Below, piece after piece: positions 17,206-24,025 of a stretch of 24,169 nucleotides of DNA (the stretch's first letter is position 1; every line of letters starts with the position of its first letter). The DNA comes from Egerieenecus sp048201975 (lineage in GTDB: Bacteria; Bacillota; Clostridia; Christensenellales; Aristaeellaceae), in assembly GCA_048201975.1 (NCBI GenBank), contig DBFBGQ010000026.1:1-24169 (forward strand), read 5' to 3'. The notes under the pieces were generated by a model. It did no database searches. It was given only the letters and a program-made list of their open reading frames with translations, and had not been told where the DNA came from. Made by a program: the position numbers and the translations under genes.

Positions 17206-17745
17206 TCAGCCCTTTGCCGCAGCCGCGCCGGCCTCCATGGCCTGGCGGTTGATGGGCAGCAGGTGCTCCTTCTTGGGGCCGAAGGTGGCCTTGAGGGCCT
17301 CCATGGCGCTGTCGATGGTCACCACGCCGGTGCGCTCGATAATGGCGCCCAGCATGACCATGTTGGCGGTGCGGCTGTTGCCCAGCTGCTCGGCAATGTC
17401 GTTGCAGGGCACGGGCACCACGGTCACATCCGTGCGGACGGGAGGCTCGTCAATCAGGGAGGAGTTGTACAGCAGCAGACCGCCCTTCTCCATGGCGGGC
17501 TCAAACTTTTTCAGGCTGGGCTTGTTCATCAGCACGGCAATGGGCGGCTCGGTAACCAGGGGGCTGCCGATGGGTTCGTCGCTGATGACCACGGCGCAGT
17601 TGGCTTCGCCGCCGCGCATCTCCGGGCCGTAGGAGGGCATCCAGCTCACGTTCATGCCGTCGTGCATGGCGGCCTTTGCCAGCAGCTGCCCGATGAGCAG
17701 CACGCCCTGGCCGCCGAAGCCTGCCACAAGGAACTGCGCTTCCAT
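17206..17745 (-). CDS. 2-oxoacid:ferredoxin oxidoreductase, gamma subunit
   Basis: A 179-residue gamma subunit of a KOR/VOR-type enzyme, which oxidatively decarboxylates a 2-oxoacid to an acyl-CoA with ferredoxin as electron acceptor. The opening FLVAGFGGQGVLLIGQLLAKAA and the later SYGPEMRGGEANCAVVISD (about 38-56) are signatures of the family's gamma domain. It is the last gene of the operon. Its ATG lies one base after the beta stop codon, with AGGAGG inside the end of the beta gene, so the two are translationally coupled. The length is normal for stand-alone gamma subunits. Confidence 0.92.
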   Translation of the reverse strand: MEAQFLVAGFGGQGVLLIGQLLAKAAMHDGMNVSWMPSYGPEMRGGEANCAVVISDEPIGSPLVTEPPIAVLMNKPSLKKFEPAMEKGGLLLYNSSLIDEPPVRTDVTVVPVPCNDIAEQLGNSRTANMVMLGAIIERTGVVTIDSAMEALKATFGPKKEHLLPINRQAMEAGAAAAKG

Positions 17746-17746
17746 G

Positions 17747-18484
17747 TCACTCCACCTCCTTTTTCACGCCCAGGGGATACTGGGGAATCATCTTTTCCTG
17801 AAGCCACTTCAGGGCCTCTTGCGGGGTCATGCCCCAGTTGGTGGGGCAGGTGGAGAGCACCTCCACCAGGGTGAAGCCCTTGCCCGCCATCTGCATTTCA
17901 AAGGCCTTCTTGATGCACTTCTTGGCCTCCAGGATGTGCTTCACATCGTGGACGGATACCCGGGCGATGTAGGCCGGGCCGTCCAGGGTGGCCAGCATTT
18001 CGCTCATGCGGATGGGATAGCCGCACAGGGCGGGGTCCCGGCCGTAGGGGCTGGTGGTGGTCACCTGGCCGGGCAGTGTGGTGGGAGCCATCTGACCGCC
18101 GGTCATGCCGTAAATGGCGTTGTTGACGAAAATGGCGGTGATCTTCTCCCCGCGGGTGGCGGCGTGGGTGATCTCCGCCGCGCCGATGGAGGCCAGGTCG
18201 CCGTCGCCCTGGTAGGTGAACACCAGGTTATTGGGGCGGACCCGCTTGCAGCCGGTGGCCACCGCCGGGGCGCGGCCATGGGCGGCTTCCATCATGTCGC
18301 AGTTGAAGTAATCATAGGCGAACACCGCGCAGCCCACGGGAGCGATGCCGATGGCCTTGTCCTGCAGGCCCAGCTCGTCGATGGCCTCGGCCACCAGGCG
18401 GTGAATAATGCCGTGGGTGCAGCCGGGGCAGTAGTGAAGGGGCTTGTCGGTGAGCATTTTGGTTTTTTCGTATACGATGGCCAT
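17747..18484 (-). CDS. 2-oxoacid:ferredoxin oxidoreductase, beta (TPP-binding) subunit
   Basis: A 245-residue beta subunit that binds thiamine pyrophosphate and carries out decarboxylation. Visible motifs are HYCPGC (17-22), whose cysteines help bind an iron-sulfur cluster in this family, and the TPP/magnesium motif GDGDLASIG (93-101) ending in NNAIYGMTGGQMAPTT (121-136). The open frame extends 21 codons upstream into the alpha gene, but the ATG at 18484, one base after the alpha stop and preceded by AAGGAGGGG, is clearly the start. The substrate class (branched-chain oxoacid or 2-oxoglutarate) cannot be settled from this subunit. Confidence in the enzyme type is high. Confidence 0.93.
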   Translation of the reverse strand: MAIVYEKTKMLTDKPLHYCPGCTHGIIHRLVAEAIDELGLQDKAIGIAPVGCAVFAYDYFNCDMMEAAHGRAPAVATGCKRVRPNNLVFTYQGDGDLASIGAAEITHAATRGEKITAIFVNNAIYGMTGGQMAPTTLPGQVTTTSPYGRDPALCGYPIRMSEMLATLDGPAYIARVSVHDVKHILEAKKCIKKAFEMQMAGKGFTLVEVLSTCPTNWGMTPQEALKWLQEKMIPQYPLGVKKEVE

Positions 18485-18485
18485 A

Positions 18486-19562
18486 TCAGTTCCCCTCCTT
18501 TGCCAGCTGCTCCACCTGCTCCACAATCTCGCGGACGGTGGGCACAATGCCGCCGGTGCGGCCGAAGAAATGCACGGGCTTGGCGCCGTTCACCGCCAGG
18601 CGCACGTCGTCCACCATCTGGCCCATGGACATCTCCACGGTGAGGAAGGACTTGGCGTGGGCCGCGGCGGCCTGGATGGGCGCGCTGGGGAAGGGCCACA
18701 GGGTGATGGGCCGGATCAGCCCCGCCTTGATCCCCTTCTCCCGGAGCTTGCGCATGGCGGAGCGGGCAATGCGGGCGGTGGTGCCATAGGCGACCAGCAC
18801 ATAGTCCGCATCCTCGGTGAGCTCCTCCTGCCAGCGGCACTCGTTCTGCTCCATCACCGCATACTTGGCGTAGAGCTTGTTCACATGCTTTTCCAGGGCG
18901 CTGGGGTCAATGTACAGGCTGTTGATAATGGCCCGCTCCCGGCCGCAGCCGGGCTTCCAGCCGGTGGCCGCCCAGGTCTTTTCCGGCAGGGTGGGGTCGG
19001 GCTGATAGTCGGGCATTTCCACCGGCTCCATCATCTGGCCAATGAGGCCGTCGCCCATGATGAGCACCGGGTTGCGGTACTTGTCCGCCAGGTCGAAGGC
19101 CTGCTGGGTCAGCTCCACCGCCTCCTGCACGGAGGAAGGCGCCAGCACCAGCATGCGATAGTCGCCATGCCCGCCGCCGCGGGTGGACTGATAGTAGTCG
19201 CTCTGGGCGGGCTGAATGGAGCCCAGGCCGGGGCCGCCGCGCACCATGTTCACAATGACGCAGGGCAGCTCCGCGCCCACGATATAGCTGATGCCCTCCT
19301 GCTTCAGGGAAATTCCCGGGGAGGAGGAGCTGGTCATGCAGCGCCCGCCGGCCCCCGCCGCGCCATAGATCATGTTGATGGCCGCGACTTCGCTCTCCGC
19401 CTGCAGGAAGCATCCGCCCTCCAGCTTGGGCAGGCGCTTGGACATATATTCGGGAATCTGGTTCTGGGGGGTAATGGGGTAGCCGAAGAAAAAGCGGCAT
19501 CCGGCCTGGATGGCCGCCTCAGCAATCGCCTCGTTCCCCTTCATGAGCATTTTTTGACCCAT
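18486..19562 (-). CDS. vorB: 2-oxoacid:ferredoxin oxidoreductase, alpha subunit (VorB-like)
   Basis: A 358-residue alpha subunit. It carries the pyrimidine-binding half of the TPP site (GYPITPQNQIPEYM at about 27-40, then the QAESEVAAINMIYGAAGAGGR region at about 54-74) and the transketolase C-terminal-like domain (about 250-345, with LIRPITLWPFP). Proteins of this length and sequence in Clostridia are commonly named 3-methyl-2-oxobutanoate:ferredoxin oxidoreductase subunit VorB, which would place it in valine-type amino acid fermentation or branched-chain synthesis. A 2-oxoglutarate (KorA) role is the main alternative. It starts 13 bp after the ferredoxin gene with AAGGAGG upstream, and its stop lies one base before the beta start. 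Confidence 0.88.
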   Translation of the reverse strand: MGQKMLMKGNEAIAEAAIQAGCRFFFGYPITPQNQIPEYMSKRLPKLEGGCFLQAESEVAAINMIYGAAGAGGRCMTSSSSPGISLKQEGISYIVGAELPCVIVNMVRGGPGLGSIQPAQSDYYQSTRGGGHGDYRMLVLAPSSVQEAVELTQQAFDLADKYRNPVLIMGDGLIGQMMEPVEMPDYQPDPTLPEKTWAATGWKPGCGRERAIINSLYIDPSALEKHVNKLYAKYAVMEQNECRWQEELTEDADYVLVAYGTTARIARSAMRKLREKGIKAGLIRPITLWPFPSAPIQAAAAHAKSFLTVEMSMGQMVDDVRLAVNGAKPVHFFGRTGGIVPTVREIVEQVEQLAKEGN

Positions 19563-19575
19563 GGGGCAGTCCTCC

Positions 19576-19779
19576 TTACTTTTCTACCGTAATGACCGCG
19601 TCCGGGCACATCCGTGCGCAAAACGCGCAGCCGATGCACTTCTCCTGCTCCTCAATGGCAATGGGATGATAGCCCCGGGCGTTAATATGCTTGCTAAGGG
19701 CAAGCAGACCCTTGGGGCACACGTCCGCGCACAGGCCGCAGCCCTTGCACAGATCCTTGACAATGGTCAGCTTCGCCAT
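19576..19779 (-). CDS. 2[4Fe-4S] ferredoxin-like delta subunit of the 2-oxoacid oxidoreductase
   Basis: A 67-residue protein with two complete cluster motifs: C11-x2-C14-x2-C17-x3-C21-P and C48-x2-C51-x2-C54-x3-C58-P. It would carry electrons from the TPP subunit to free ferredoxin. It is the first gene of the operon, directly behind a strong promoter, with GAGGAGG before its ATG. The order delta, alpha, beta, gamma is standard for KOR/VOR operons. Confidence 0.92.
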   Translation of the reverse strand: MAKLTIVKDLCKGCGLCADVCPKGLLALSKHINARGYHPIAIEEQEKCIGCAFCARMCPDAVITVEK

Positions 19780-19813
19780 TCCGCCGCCTCCTCGTGTTGT
19801 GGGTATAAAGTGA

Positions 19814-19843
19814 ATTATAACGGCTTTCGGGGAAAAAAGTCAA
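19814..19843 (-). promoter_or_regulatory. Strong promoter of the 2-oxoacid oxidoreductase operon
   Basis: On the minus strand TTGACT (19843-19838) and TATAAT (19819-19814) are 18 bp apart, about 35 bp upstream of the ferredoxin start. This is one of the two best consensus matches in the window. Confidence 0.8.
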
Positions 19844-19910
19844 TCCTCCATACAAAGAAGATACATTGTCCGCCGGTGGAAAAAAATCTCAAAATGCCGT
19901 GAATTTGGGC

Positions 19911-19939
19911 TTGCAATTTTCGCCGCGCTGTGGTAATAT
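19911..19939 (+). promoter_or_regulatory. Promoter of the tRNA-Thr gene
   Basis: TTGCAA (19911-19916) and TAATAT (19934-19939) are 17 bp apart, and the -10 box ends about 21 bp before the mature tRNA 5' end. Confidence 0.65.
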
Positions 19940-19960
19940 ATCTCCGTTGTCACGCGATAT

Positions 19961-20036
<76 letters not shown>

Positions 20037-20040
20037 GACG

Positions 20041-20078
20041 ATCGCCCTTGCGGTTTTTTGCAGGGGCGATTTTCTTTG
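20041..20078 (+). terminator. Terminator of the tRNA-Thr gene
   Basis: An 11 bp stem with one wobble pair (20041-20051 with 20060-20070) encloses GGTTTTTT and is followed by TTTCTTT, directly after the tRNA. Confidence 0.8.
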
Positions 20079-20099
20079 CATTTCAAAAGGTTCGATGGA

Positions 20100-20277
20100 T
20101 CATTGACGTTCTTTTTTGAATCCGCCTTGGGAATATGTCCTGCCTGACAGGCAGAGGTTGCACAGGAGCAATCCTTCATTCGGGCGAAGTTCCGCTGCGT
20201 GCTTCCGGGCGATACCGATGGCGTCAGCCACCGTCTGGGCGTTGTTGCCCGCATACCCGCTTCTATTGTACCTTATT
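20100..20277 (-). other. Orphan open frame without a start codon, possible gene remnant
   Basis: On the minus strand an open frame ending at TGA 20102-20100 reads NRSGYAGNNAQTVADAIGI, then ARKHAAELRPNEGLLLCNLC, with codon choice that looks coding. No ATG and no ribosome site precede it. The only in-frame alternative start is a GTG that would leave about 37 residues. I do not recognise a family. It lies between the tRNA and the AT-rich kinase gene. It may be a relic of an insertion or chance; the rest of 20079-20303 holds nothing else that I can name. Confidence 0.25.
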
Positions 20278-20303
20278 TCTTTCCTCTTTTTTATAACAAA
20301 AAG

Positions 20304-20347
20304 GCCGCCTTGTGGGCACTCTCCGTAAGGAATGTACCCAAAGGGGC
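20304..20347 (-). terminator. Bidirectional terminator downstream of the kinase gene
   Basis: An imperfect hairpin of about 11 pairs with two single-base bulges (GCCGCCTTGTGGG with CCCAAAGGGGC) encloses a small TCC-GTAA-GGA inner stem. It runs into TTTTTG on the minus strand and TTTTG on the plus strand. It lies about 55 bp after the kinase stop. Confidence 0.6.
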
Positions 20348-20401
20348 TTTTGCATCAATGGTTTAATGGCTGGTGGTTTTTTGCTCGATAAGCTGGGATT
20401 T

Positions 20402-20917
20402 TCATAACGAAAACAATTCCTTAATAATGATATTCGCGCATTCAGAGGGACTGTACAAACTTGTATCTACTCTCAAACGATACTTTATGTTTTTTGCCAT
20501 TAATTCATACTGTTCATCCGACTGGCTTTCATATCGATCTCCACGAATAATATTTCTCTTTCTACATATATCCAGAGGACAATATACTTCAACCAAATCA
20601 AGCGGATTATCCCTGAGTATTTCTAACAACCGCTGATAATGAGGAGATATTTCATCTCTTTCCACTAATATACCATCAATAAGAACATTTTTACCCATAT
20701 CTGAATAGAGTTTCGCAGTATGGTACATCATAATAATTACTTCGCTAAGATACTTCCAATAGTTTTCACGCAAATATTTCTCCCCGACCATCTCTTGAAA
20801 CAAGTCATTGGCAACAACATAAAAGAATATGTCATCACGCTCTTGAAGAGCTTCGACGATAGATGTTTTCCCCGCGCTTGTCACTCCGTTCAAAAAAAGA
20901 ATACGACCTTTCTCCAC
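20402..20917 (-). CDS. P-loop kinase of the chloramphenicol phosphotransferase-like type
   Basis: A 171-residue small nucleotide-binding kinase. The P-loop is GVTSAGKTS (11-19) in the context ILFLNGVTSAGKTSIVEALQ, which resembles the CPT family (LNG-SSAGKSS). The later LVEVYCPLDICRKRNIIRGDR segment (about 108-128) has the basic residues expected of the lid. The family phosphorylates small hydroxylated molecules including chloramphenicol; most members have unknown substrates and the sequence does not show which applies here. It starts at GTG with GAGGGGA upstream. The gene is strikingly AT-rich (well below its 58-60% GC neighbours by eye), uses AAA/ATA/TTA-type codons, and lies next to a tRNA gene. 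Recent horizontal acquisition is likely. A resistance role is possible but not shown. Confidence 0.75.
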   Translation of the reverse strand: MEKGRILFLNGVTSAGKTSIVEALQERDDIFFYVVANDLFQEMVGEKYLRENYWKYLSEVIIMMYHTAKLYSDMGKNVLIDGILVERDEISPHYQRLLEILRDNPLDLVEVYCPLDICRKRNIIRGDRYESQSDEQYELMAKNIKYRLRVDTSLYSPSECANIIIKELFSL

Positions 20918-20962
20918 GCTATCCCCTCACATAATCTCAGCTTGTCTCTTGGGTATGGAACA

Positions 20963-20990
20963 ATTATACCACGAGCTTGTAAAAGAACAA
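20963..20990 (-). promoter_or_regulatory. Promoter of the CPT-like kinase gene
   Basis: On the minus strand TTGTTC (20990-20985) and consensus TATAAT (20968-20963) are 16 bp apart, about 45 bp upstream of the GTG start. It overlaps the 3' end of the XRE frame. Confidence 0.55.
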
Positions 20991-21338
20991 TTGCATAGGT
21001 ATAAAAAAGAAGCCCATCTGCACGCCTATCTGTTGGGTATGGATGCGGAAGGGTTGCCGCAATTGCATTTCCTGTTCCAAATCCCGGAATAACGTAGAAT
21101 GGAAGAAGTCCGCCATGGTAATCCCCAGACCATCGCAGGGTTTCTTCACCGTAGAAACCGTGGCGCTGCGAGTTCGTCCGCTGATGATGTTGTTGAGGGT
21201 GGATGCAGTCACATCGCTCATGCTGCAGCGTCTATGGATGGAAATGTCACGCTCCCGGCGCAGTTCCAATAGGCGTTCCTGGGTATGGTGGCGCTGCACG
21301 CCTTTTTCCGCACGCATTCCCTGCTGGGATATTGACAA
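20964..21338 (-). CDS. XRE-family helix-turn-helix regulator, probably degenerate
   Basis: A 124-residue frame whose middle (about 18-95) matches small XRE/Cro regulators of Clostridia: TQERLLELRRERDISIHRR, then DVTASTLNNIISGRTRSATVSTVKK, then CDGLGITMADFFHSTLFRDLEQE. The DNA-binding core reads through without stops. However, the start is a TTG without a ribosome site, overlapping the -35 box of the divergent flavoprotein promoter. After the usual family end (LEQE) the frame runs on into a hydrophobic tail (GFFFIPMQLFFYKLVV) that looks like readthrough. A decayed regulator is the best reading. If it is expressed, it would be a possible regulator of the flanking genes. Confidence 0.5.
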   Translation of the reverse strand: MSISQQGMRAEKGVQRHHTQERLLELRRERDISIHRRCSMSDVTASTLNNIISGRTRSATVSTVKKPCDGLGITMADFFHSTLFRDLEQEMQLRQPFRIHTQQIGVQMGFFFIPMQLFFYKLVV

Positions 21339-21360
21339 AAAAGCTACAACATGCTATGCT
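21332..21360 (+). promoter_or_regulatory. Promoter of the flavoprotein reductase gene
   Basis: TTGACA (21332-21337, perfect consensus) and TATGCT (21355-21360) are 17 bp apart. The operator described next begins 2 bp after the -10 box. Confidence 0.75.
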
Positions 21361-21362
21361 TG

Positions 21363-21395
21363 ACTAGACGGTCGACTACAAGACAACCGTCTAGT
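21363..21395. promoter_or_regulatory. Operator: perfect 10+10 bp inverted repeat, probable TetR site
   Basis: ACTAGACGGT (21363-21372) and ACCGTCTAGT (21386-21395) are exact reverse complements 13 bp apart. They cover the expected transcription start and leader between the -10 box and the ribosome site. Each arm also contains an AGAC-like half dyad, so two regulator dimers could bind. The TetR gene downstream of the flavoprotein is the natural candidate regulator. As RNA the repeat could also form a leader hairpin, but it has no T-run. Confidence 0.65.
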
Positions 21396-21417
21396 TTATC
21401 AGAAGGAGATATGTACC

Positions 21418-23184
21418 ATGAAAAGGCTTGTAGCAGGATTCCTGGCCGTGCTGATGGTGCTTGTGGGCTGCGTGGCCGCAGGCGCGGAGGGCATGACGCC
21501 CGGCACATACGCGGCGGAGGCCGAGGGCTTCCATGGAGCGATCAAGCTGGAAGTAACGGTGGACGCGGAAGCGATCACCAGCATTGAAGTGGTGGAGCAC
21601 AGCGAGACGGCCGGCATCGGCGAGGCTGCGCTGCCTGTGCTGGTGGAATCGGTGCTGGAGCACCAGACCACGGGTGTGGACTCGGTTGCCGGCGCGACGG
21701 TGACGTCGGATGCGTTCAAGGCGGCCCTGACCGACGCGCTGACCCAGGCCGGCGCGGATATGGAGAAGATGAGCCAGCCTGTTGAGGCGGGCGAGCTGGA
21801 GGCCGTGACCCTGGAGGCCGACGTGGTGGTCGTGGGCGCGGGCGCCGCGGGCCTGAGCTCCGGCTTGAAGGCCGTGCAGGACGGAAAGAGCGTCATCATT
21901 CTGGAAAAGATGGGCGTGGTTGGCGGCGCCAGCGCCATGGCCGGTTCGGGCACGATGGCCACCGGCTCCACCTGGCAGAAGGAGGACGGCTACGAGGATT
22001 CTCCCGAGCAGCTGGTGGAGGATATGATGGAAAACGGCCACAACAAGAACGACCGGGCGACGGTTGAGCTCTTTGCCAACACCATCGGCGAGGCGTTTGA
22101 CTGGCTGGTGGCCGAGGACGGCGCCGCCGTGCCCTATCAGCGCAGCGGCGAGCCCAGCCGCTCCTACTCCGGCGTAGGCCGGGGCGCGGGCGTGTGCCAG
22201 AACCTGTGCGATAAGTTCCTGGCCGAAGGCGGCACCCTGCTGCTCAATACCCCGGCGACGGCGCTGATCATCCATGACGGCGCGGTGACCGGCGTGACGG
22301 CCCAGGGCGAGGGCAAGGCCTACACCATCAACGCCAAGGCCGTGGTTTTGGCCACCGGCGGCTACGGCGCCAACGACGAACTGGTGCCCGAGGAGTACAA
22401 GGCGTTTGTCTACGCGGGCCATGCGGGCGCGGAGGGCGATGCCATCGCCATGGTGGAGCCCCTGGACGCGGACCTGATCAACATGGAGCTTATCAACACC
22501 CAGCCCAACTCCATGATCCTGCCCAGCGGCCTGGGCCAGTACTGCAACCCCGGCGTGTCCGGCGCCTATGCGGCGGGCGGATTCATGGTCAACCAGGATG
22601 GCGAGCGGTTCTTCAACGAGCAGGCCAACGCCTGGGATCTTATGCAGGCCATGAAGGAAAATGACGCTCAGTACCTCATCATGGACCAGGCGGCGTTTGA
22701 CGGCTTCAACGCGGGCATGACCGGCTCCAACATCTACTCCATGGAGGACGTGGAAGCCTGGACCGCCGACGACTATGAGGGCCAGCCTGTGATGAAGGCT
22801 GCCGCGACCCTGGAGGAGCTGGCCGGCAAGCTGGGCATCTCCGCAGACGCGCTGACTGCCTCCGCGCAGGCCTTCAACGAGGCCGCCGCTTCCGGCAGCG
22901 CCGATGCGTTCGGCCGCACGCCGGCCGCCGCGCAGAGCGAGGAAGGCCCCTACTATGCCCTGGAGATGCACATCCGCTACTATGCGTCCCTGGGCGGCCT
23001 GCACATCAACGACGGCATGCAAGTGCTCAACACCCAGCAGGAGGCCATTCCCGGCCTGTATGCGGCCGGCGAGGTCGTAGGCGGCCTGGAGGGCGACGTC
23101 TACATGGGCGGCACGCTCTTTGGTTGGGCCATCGCCTCCGGCTATGAGGCCGGCGTGGCTGCCGCCGCTTACGCCGCCGAGTAA
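21418..23184 (+). CDS. Extracellular FMN/FAD flavoprotein reductase (fumarate reductase-like, substrate unknown)
   Basis: A 588-residue surface flavoprotein. The N-terminus ends in a lipobox (VLVGC, C18), so it is probably lipid-anchored outside the membrane. An FMN-binding domain (about 27-112) has the flavinylation segment DSVAGATVTS (88-97), where an ApbE-type transferase would attach FMN to a threonine. An FAD-binding fold follows (VVVVGAGAAG, 136-145) and continues to the C-terminal GLYAAGEVVGG motif. This is the layout of gut extracellular reductases that respire fumarate, urocanate and similar acceptors. Residues needed for fumarate appear replaced: the HHTMGG-type region reads RYYASLGG (520-527), the NRLGG-type region reads VYMGG (561-565), and the TTRD-type region reads NAWD (404-407). 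The acceptor is therefore probably something else. AAGGAGAT precedes the ATG. No apbE gene is in the window. Confidence 0.85.
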   Translation: MKRLVAGFLAVLMVLVGCVAAGAEGMTPGTYAAEAEGFHGAIKLEVTVDAEAITSIEVVEHSETAGIGEAALPVLVESVLEHQTTGVDSVAGATVTSDAFKAALTDALTQAGADMEKMSQPVEAGELEAVTLEADVVVVGAGAAGLSSGLKAVQDGKSVIILEKMGVVGGASAMAGSGTMATGSTWQKEDGYEDSPEQLVEDMMENGHNKNDRATVELFANTIGEAFDWLVAEDGAAVPYQRSGEPSRSYSGVGRGAGVCQNLCDKFLAEGGTLLLNTPATALIIHDGAVTGVTAQGEGKAYTINAKAVVLATGGYGANDELVPEEYKAFVYAGHAGAEGDAIAMVEPLDADLINMELINTQPNSMILPSGLGQYCNPGVSGAYAAGGFMVNQDGERFFNEQANAWDLMQAMKENDAQYLIMDQAAFDGFNAGMTGSNIYSMEDVEAWTADDYEGQPVMKAAATLEELAGKLGISADALTASAQAFNEAAASGSADAFGRTPAAAQSEEGPYYALEMHIRYYASLGGLHINDGMQVLNTQQEAIPGLYAAGEVVGGLEGDVYMGGTLFGWAIASGYEAGVAAAAYAAE

Positions 23185-23254
23185 GCAAAATCGCGAAACG
23201 CGAAAAAAGGAAAAAGCCTTTCGCGCGCAGAATTGAAAACCAATCGGCAAACTG

Positions 23255-23289
23255 TGCTGAAGCTCAGACGCTGGGCTTCAGCATTTTTT
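23255..23289 (+). terminator. Terminator between the flavoprotein and TetR genes
   Basis: A 13 bp stem with one wobble (23255-23267 with 23271-23283) and a 3 nt loop is followed by TTTTTT. It lies about 30 bp before the TetR start, so it probably limits readthrough into that gene. Confidence 0.85.
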
Positions 23290-23315
23290 ACCCATCTGCT
23301 TTGGGGGGAAAAAGT

Positions 23316-23876
23316 GTGGGAAAGCGCGAGAGAATATTGGAGGAAGCTGAAAAGCTGTTTTCTCAAAAGGGCTACTATGGTTTGTCGCTGTCCGAGCTGC
23401 TGGCGCGGTGCGACATCCCCAAGGGCAGCTTCTATTACTATTTCCCACAGGGAAAAATCCAGCTGATGCAGGAAACGTTGCGATACAGCTACAGCAAGAT
23501 GATCAACGGCATCCGCAAAAATATCTTTACCCAGAAAACGGCGTTGGCCGCCTACGAGTGCATGGCCGAGCATCTGGCGGGGGGACTGCTGGGCAGGCGG
23601 TATTTCGCCTCGCTGCTGCTGTCGATGATCTCCATCGAATCGGTCTACCTGGACAAGCAGATACAGGCCACCTGCAAGGAGATCTACGAGGACTGGCAGC
23701 GGCTTTACGCGGAGCACCTGGCTGGGTTCGGCTTTGGGCCGGAGGAGAGCGTGACCACAGCGCAAGCGATTTTTGCGCTGATCCACGGCTCCATGGTTTC
23801 CTCCTGGATCAAGCAGGACCCCACGGATTTGATGCTGGCCAAGGCGTCGCTGCGCCGGCTCATCGGCGATCGGTGA
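23316..23876 (+). CDS. TetR-family transcriptional regulator
   Basis: A 186-residue regulator from the GTG at 23316, which has GGGGGG 7 nt upstream; a TTG at 23301 lacks a ribosome site. The N-terminal helix-turn-helix is typical: ERILEEAEKLFSQKGYYGLSLSELL, then ARCDIPKGSFYYYFPQGK, which ends in the family's YYYF signature. The rest is all-helical, as expected of a ligand-binding and dimer domain. It follows the flavoprotein gene behind a strong terminator and would be transcribed by readthrough or a weak internal promoter. The perfect inverted repeat at 21363-21395 is its probable target, giving ligand-controlled expression of the reductase. Confidence 0.88.
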   Translation: MGKRERILEEAEKLFSQKGYYGLSLSELLARCDIPKGSFYYYFPQGKIQLMQETLRYSYSKMINGIRKNIFTQKTALAAYECMAEHLAGGLLGRRYFASLLLSMISIESVYLDKQIQATCKEIYEDWQRLYAEHLAGFGFGPEESVTTAQAIFALIHGSMVSSWIKQDPTDLMLAKASLRRLIGDR

Positions 23877-23912
23877 GTCGCTTTTGACGTCGGCGGCCTG
23901 TGTTTCTTCTCG

Positions 23913-23976
23913 GCCCACCCTGTGCGCGCGCTGTTTGAAGGCGTTCAACCGGTCCTGCACAGCGATGGGCTTTTTT
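23913..23976 (+). terminator. Terminator of the TetR gene
   Basis: GCCCA plus CTGTGC (23913-23925) pair with GCACAG plus TGGGC (23957-23970) across a small internal loop, followed by TTTTTT. The large apical loop contains its own GTTTGAA/TTCAAC stem. Confidence 0.65.
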
Positions 23977-24025
23977 CTTTCCATTTCCATGGAAAAATGG
24001 GATGGCATGAAATCCAGGGGGATTT

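Noticed and set aside
20116..20328. Plus-strand open frame after the tRNA
   Set aside because: No ribosome site, runs into the terminator hairpin, and lies opposite the more coding-like minus-strand frame.
21391..23250. Long minus-strand open frame opposite the flavoprotein gene
   Set aside because: A His/Gly/Val-rich antisense shadow. The plus strand has signal peptide, flavin motifs and ribosome site.
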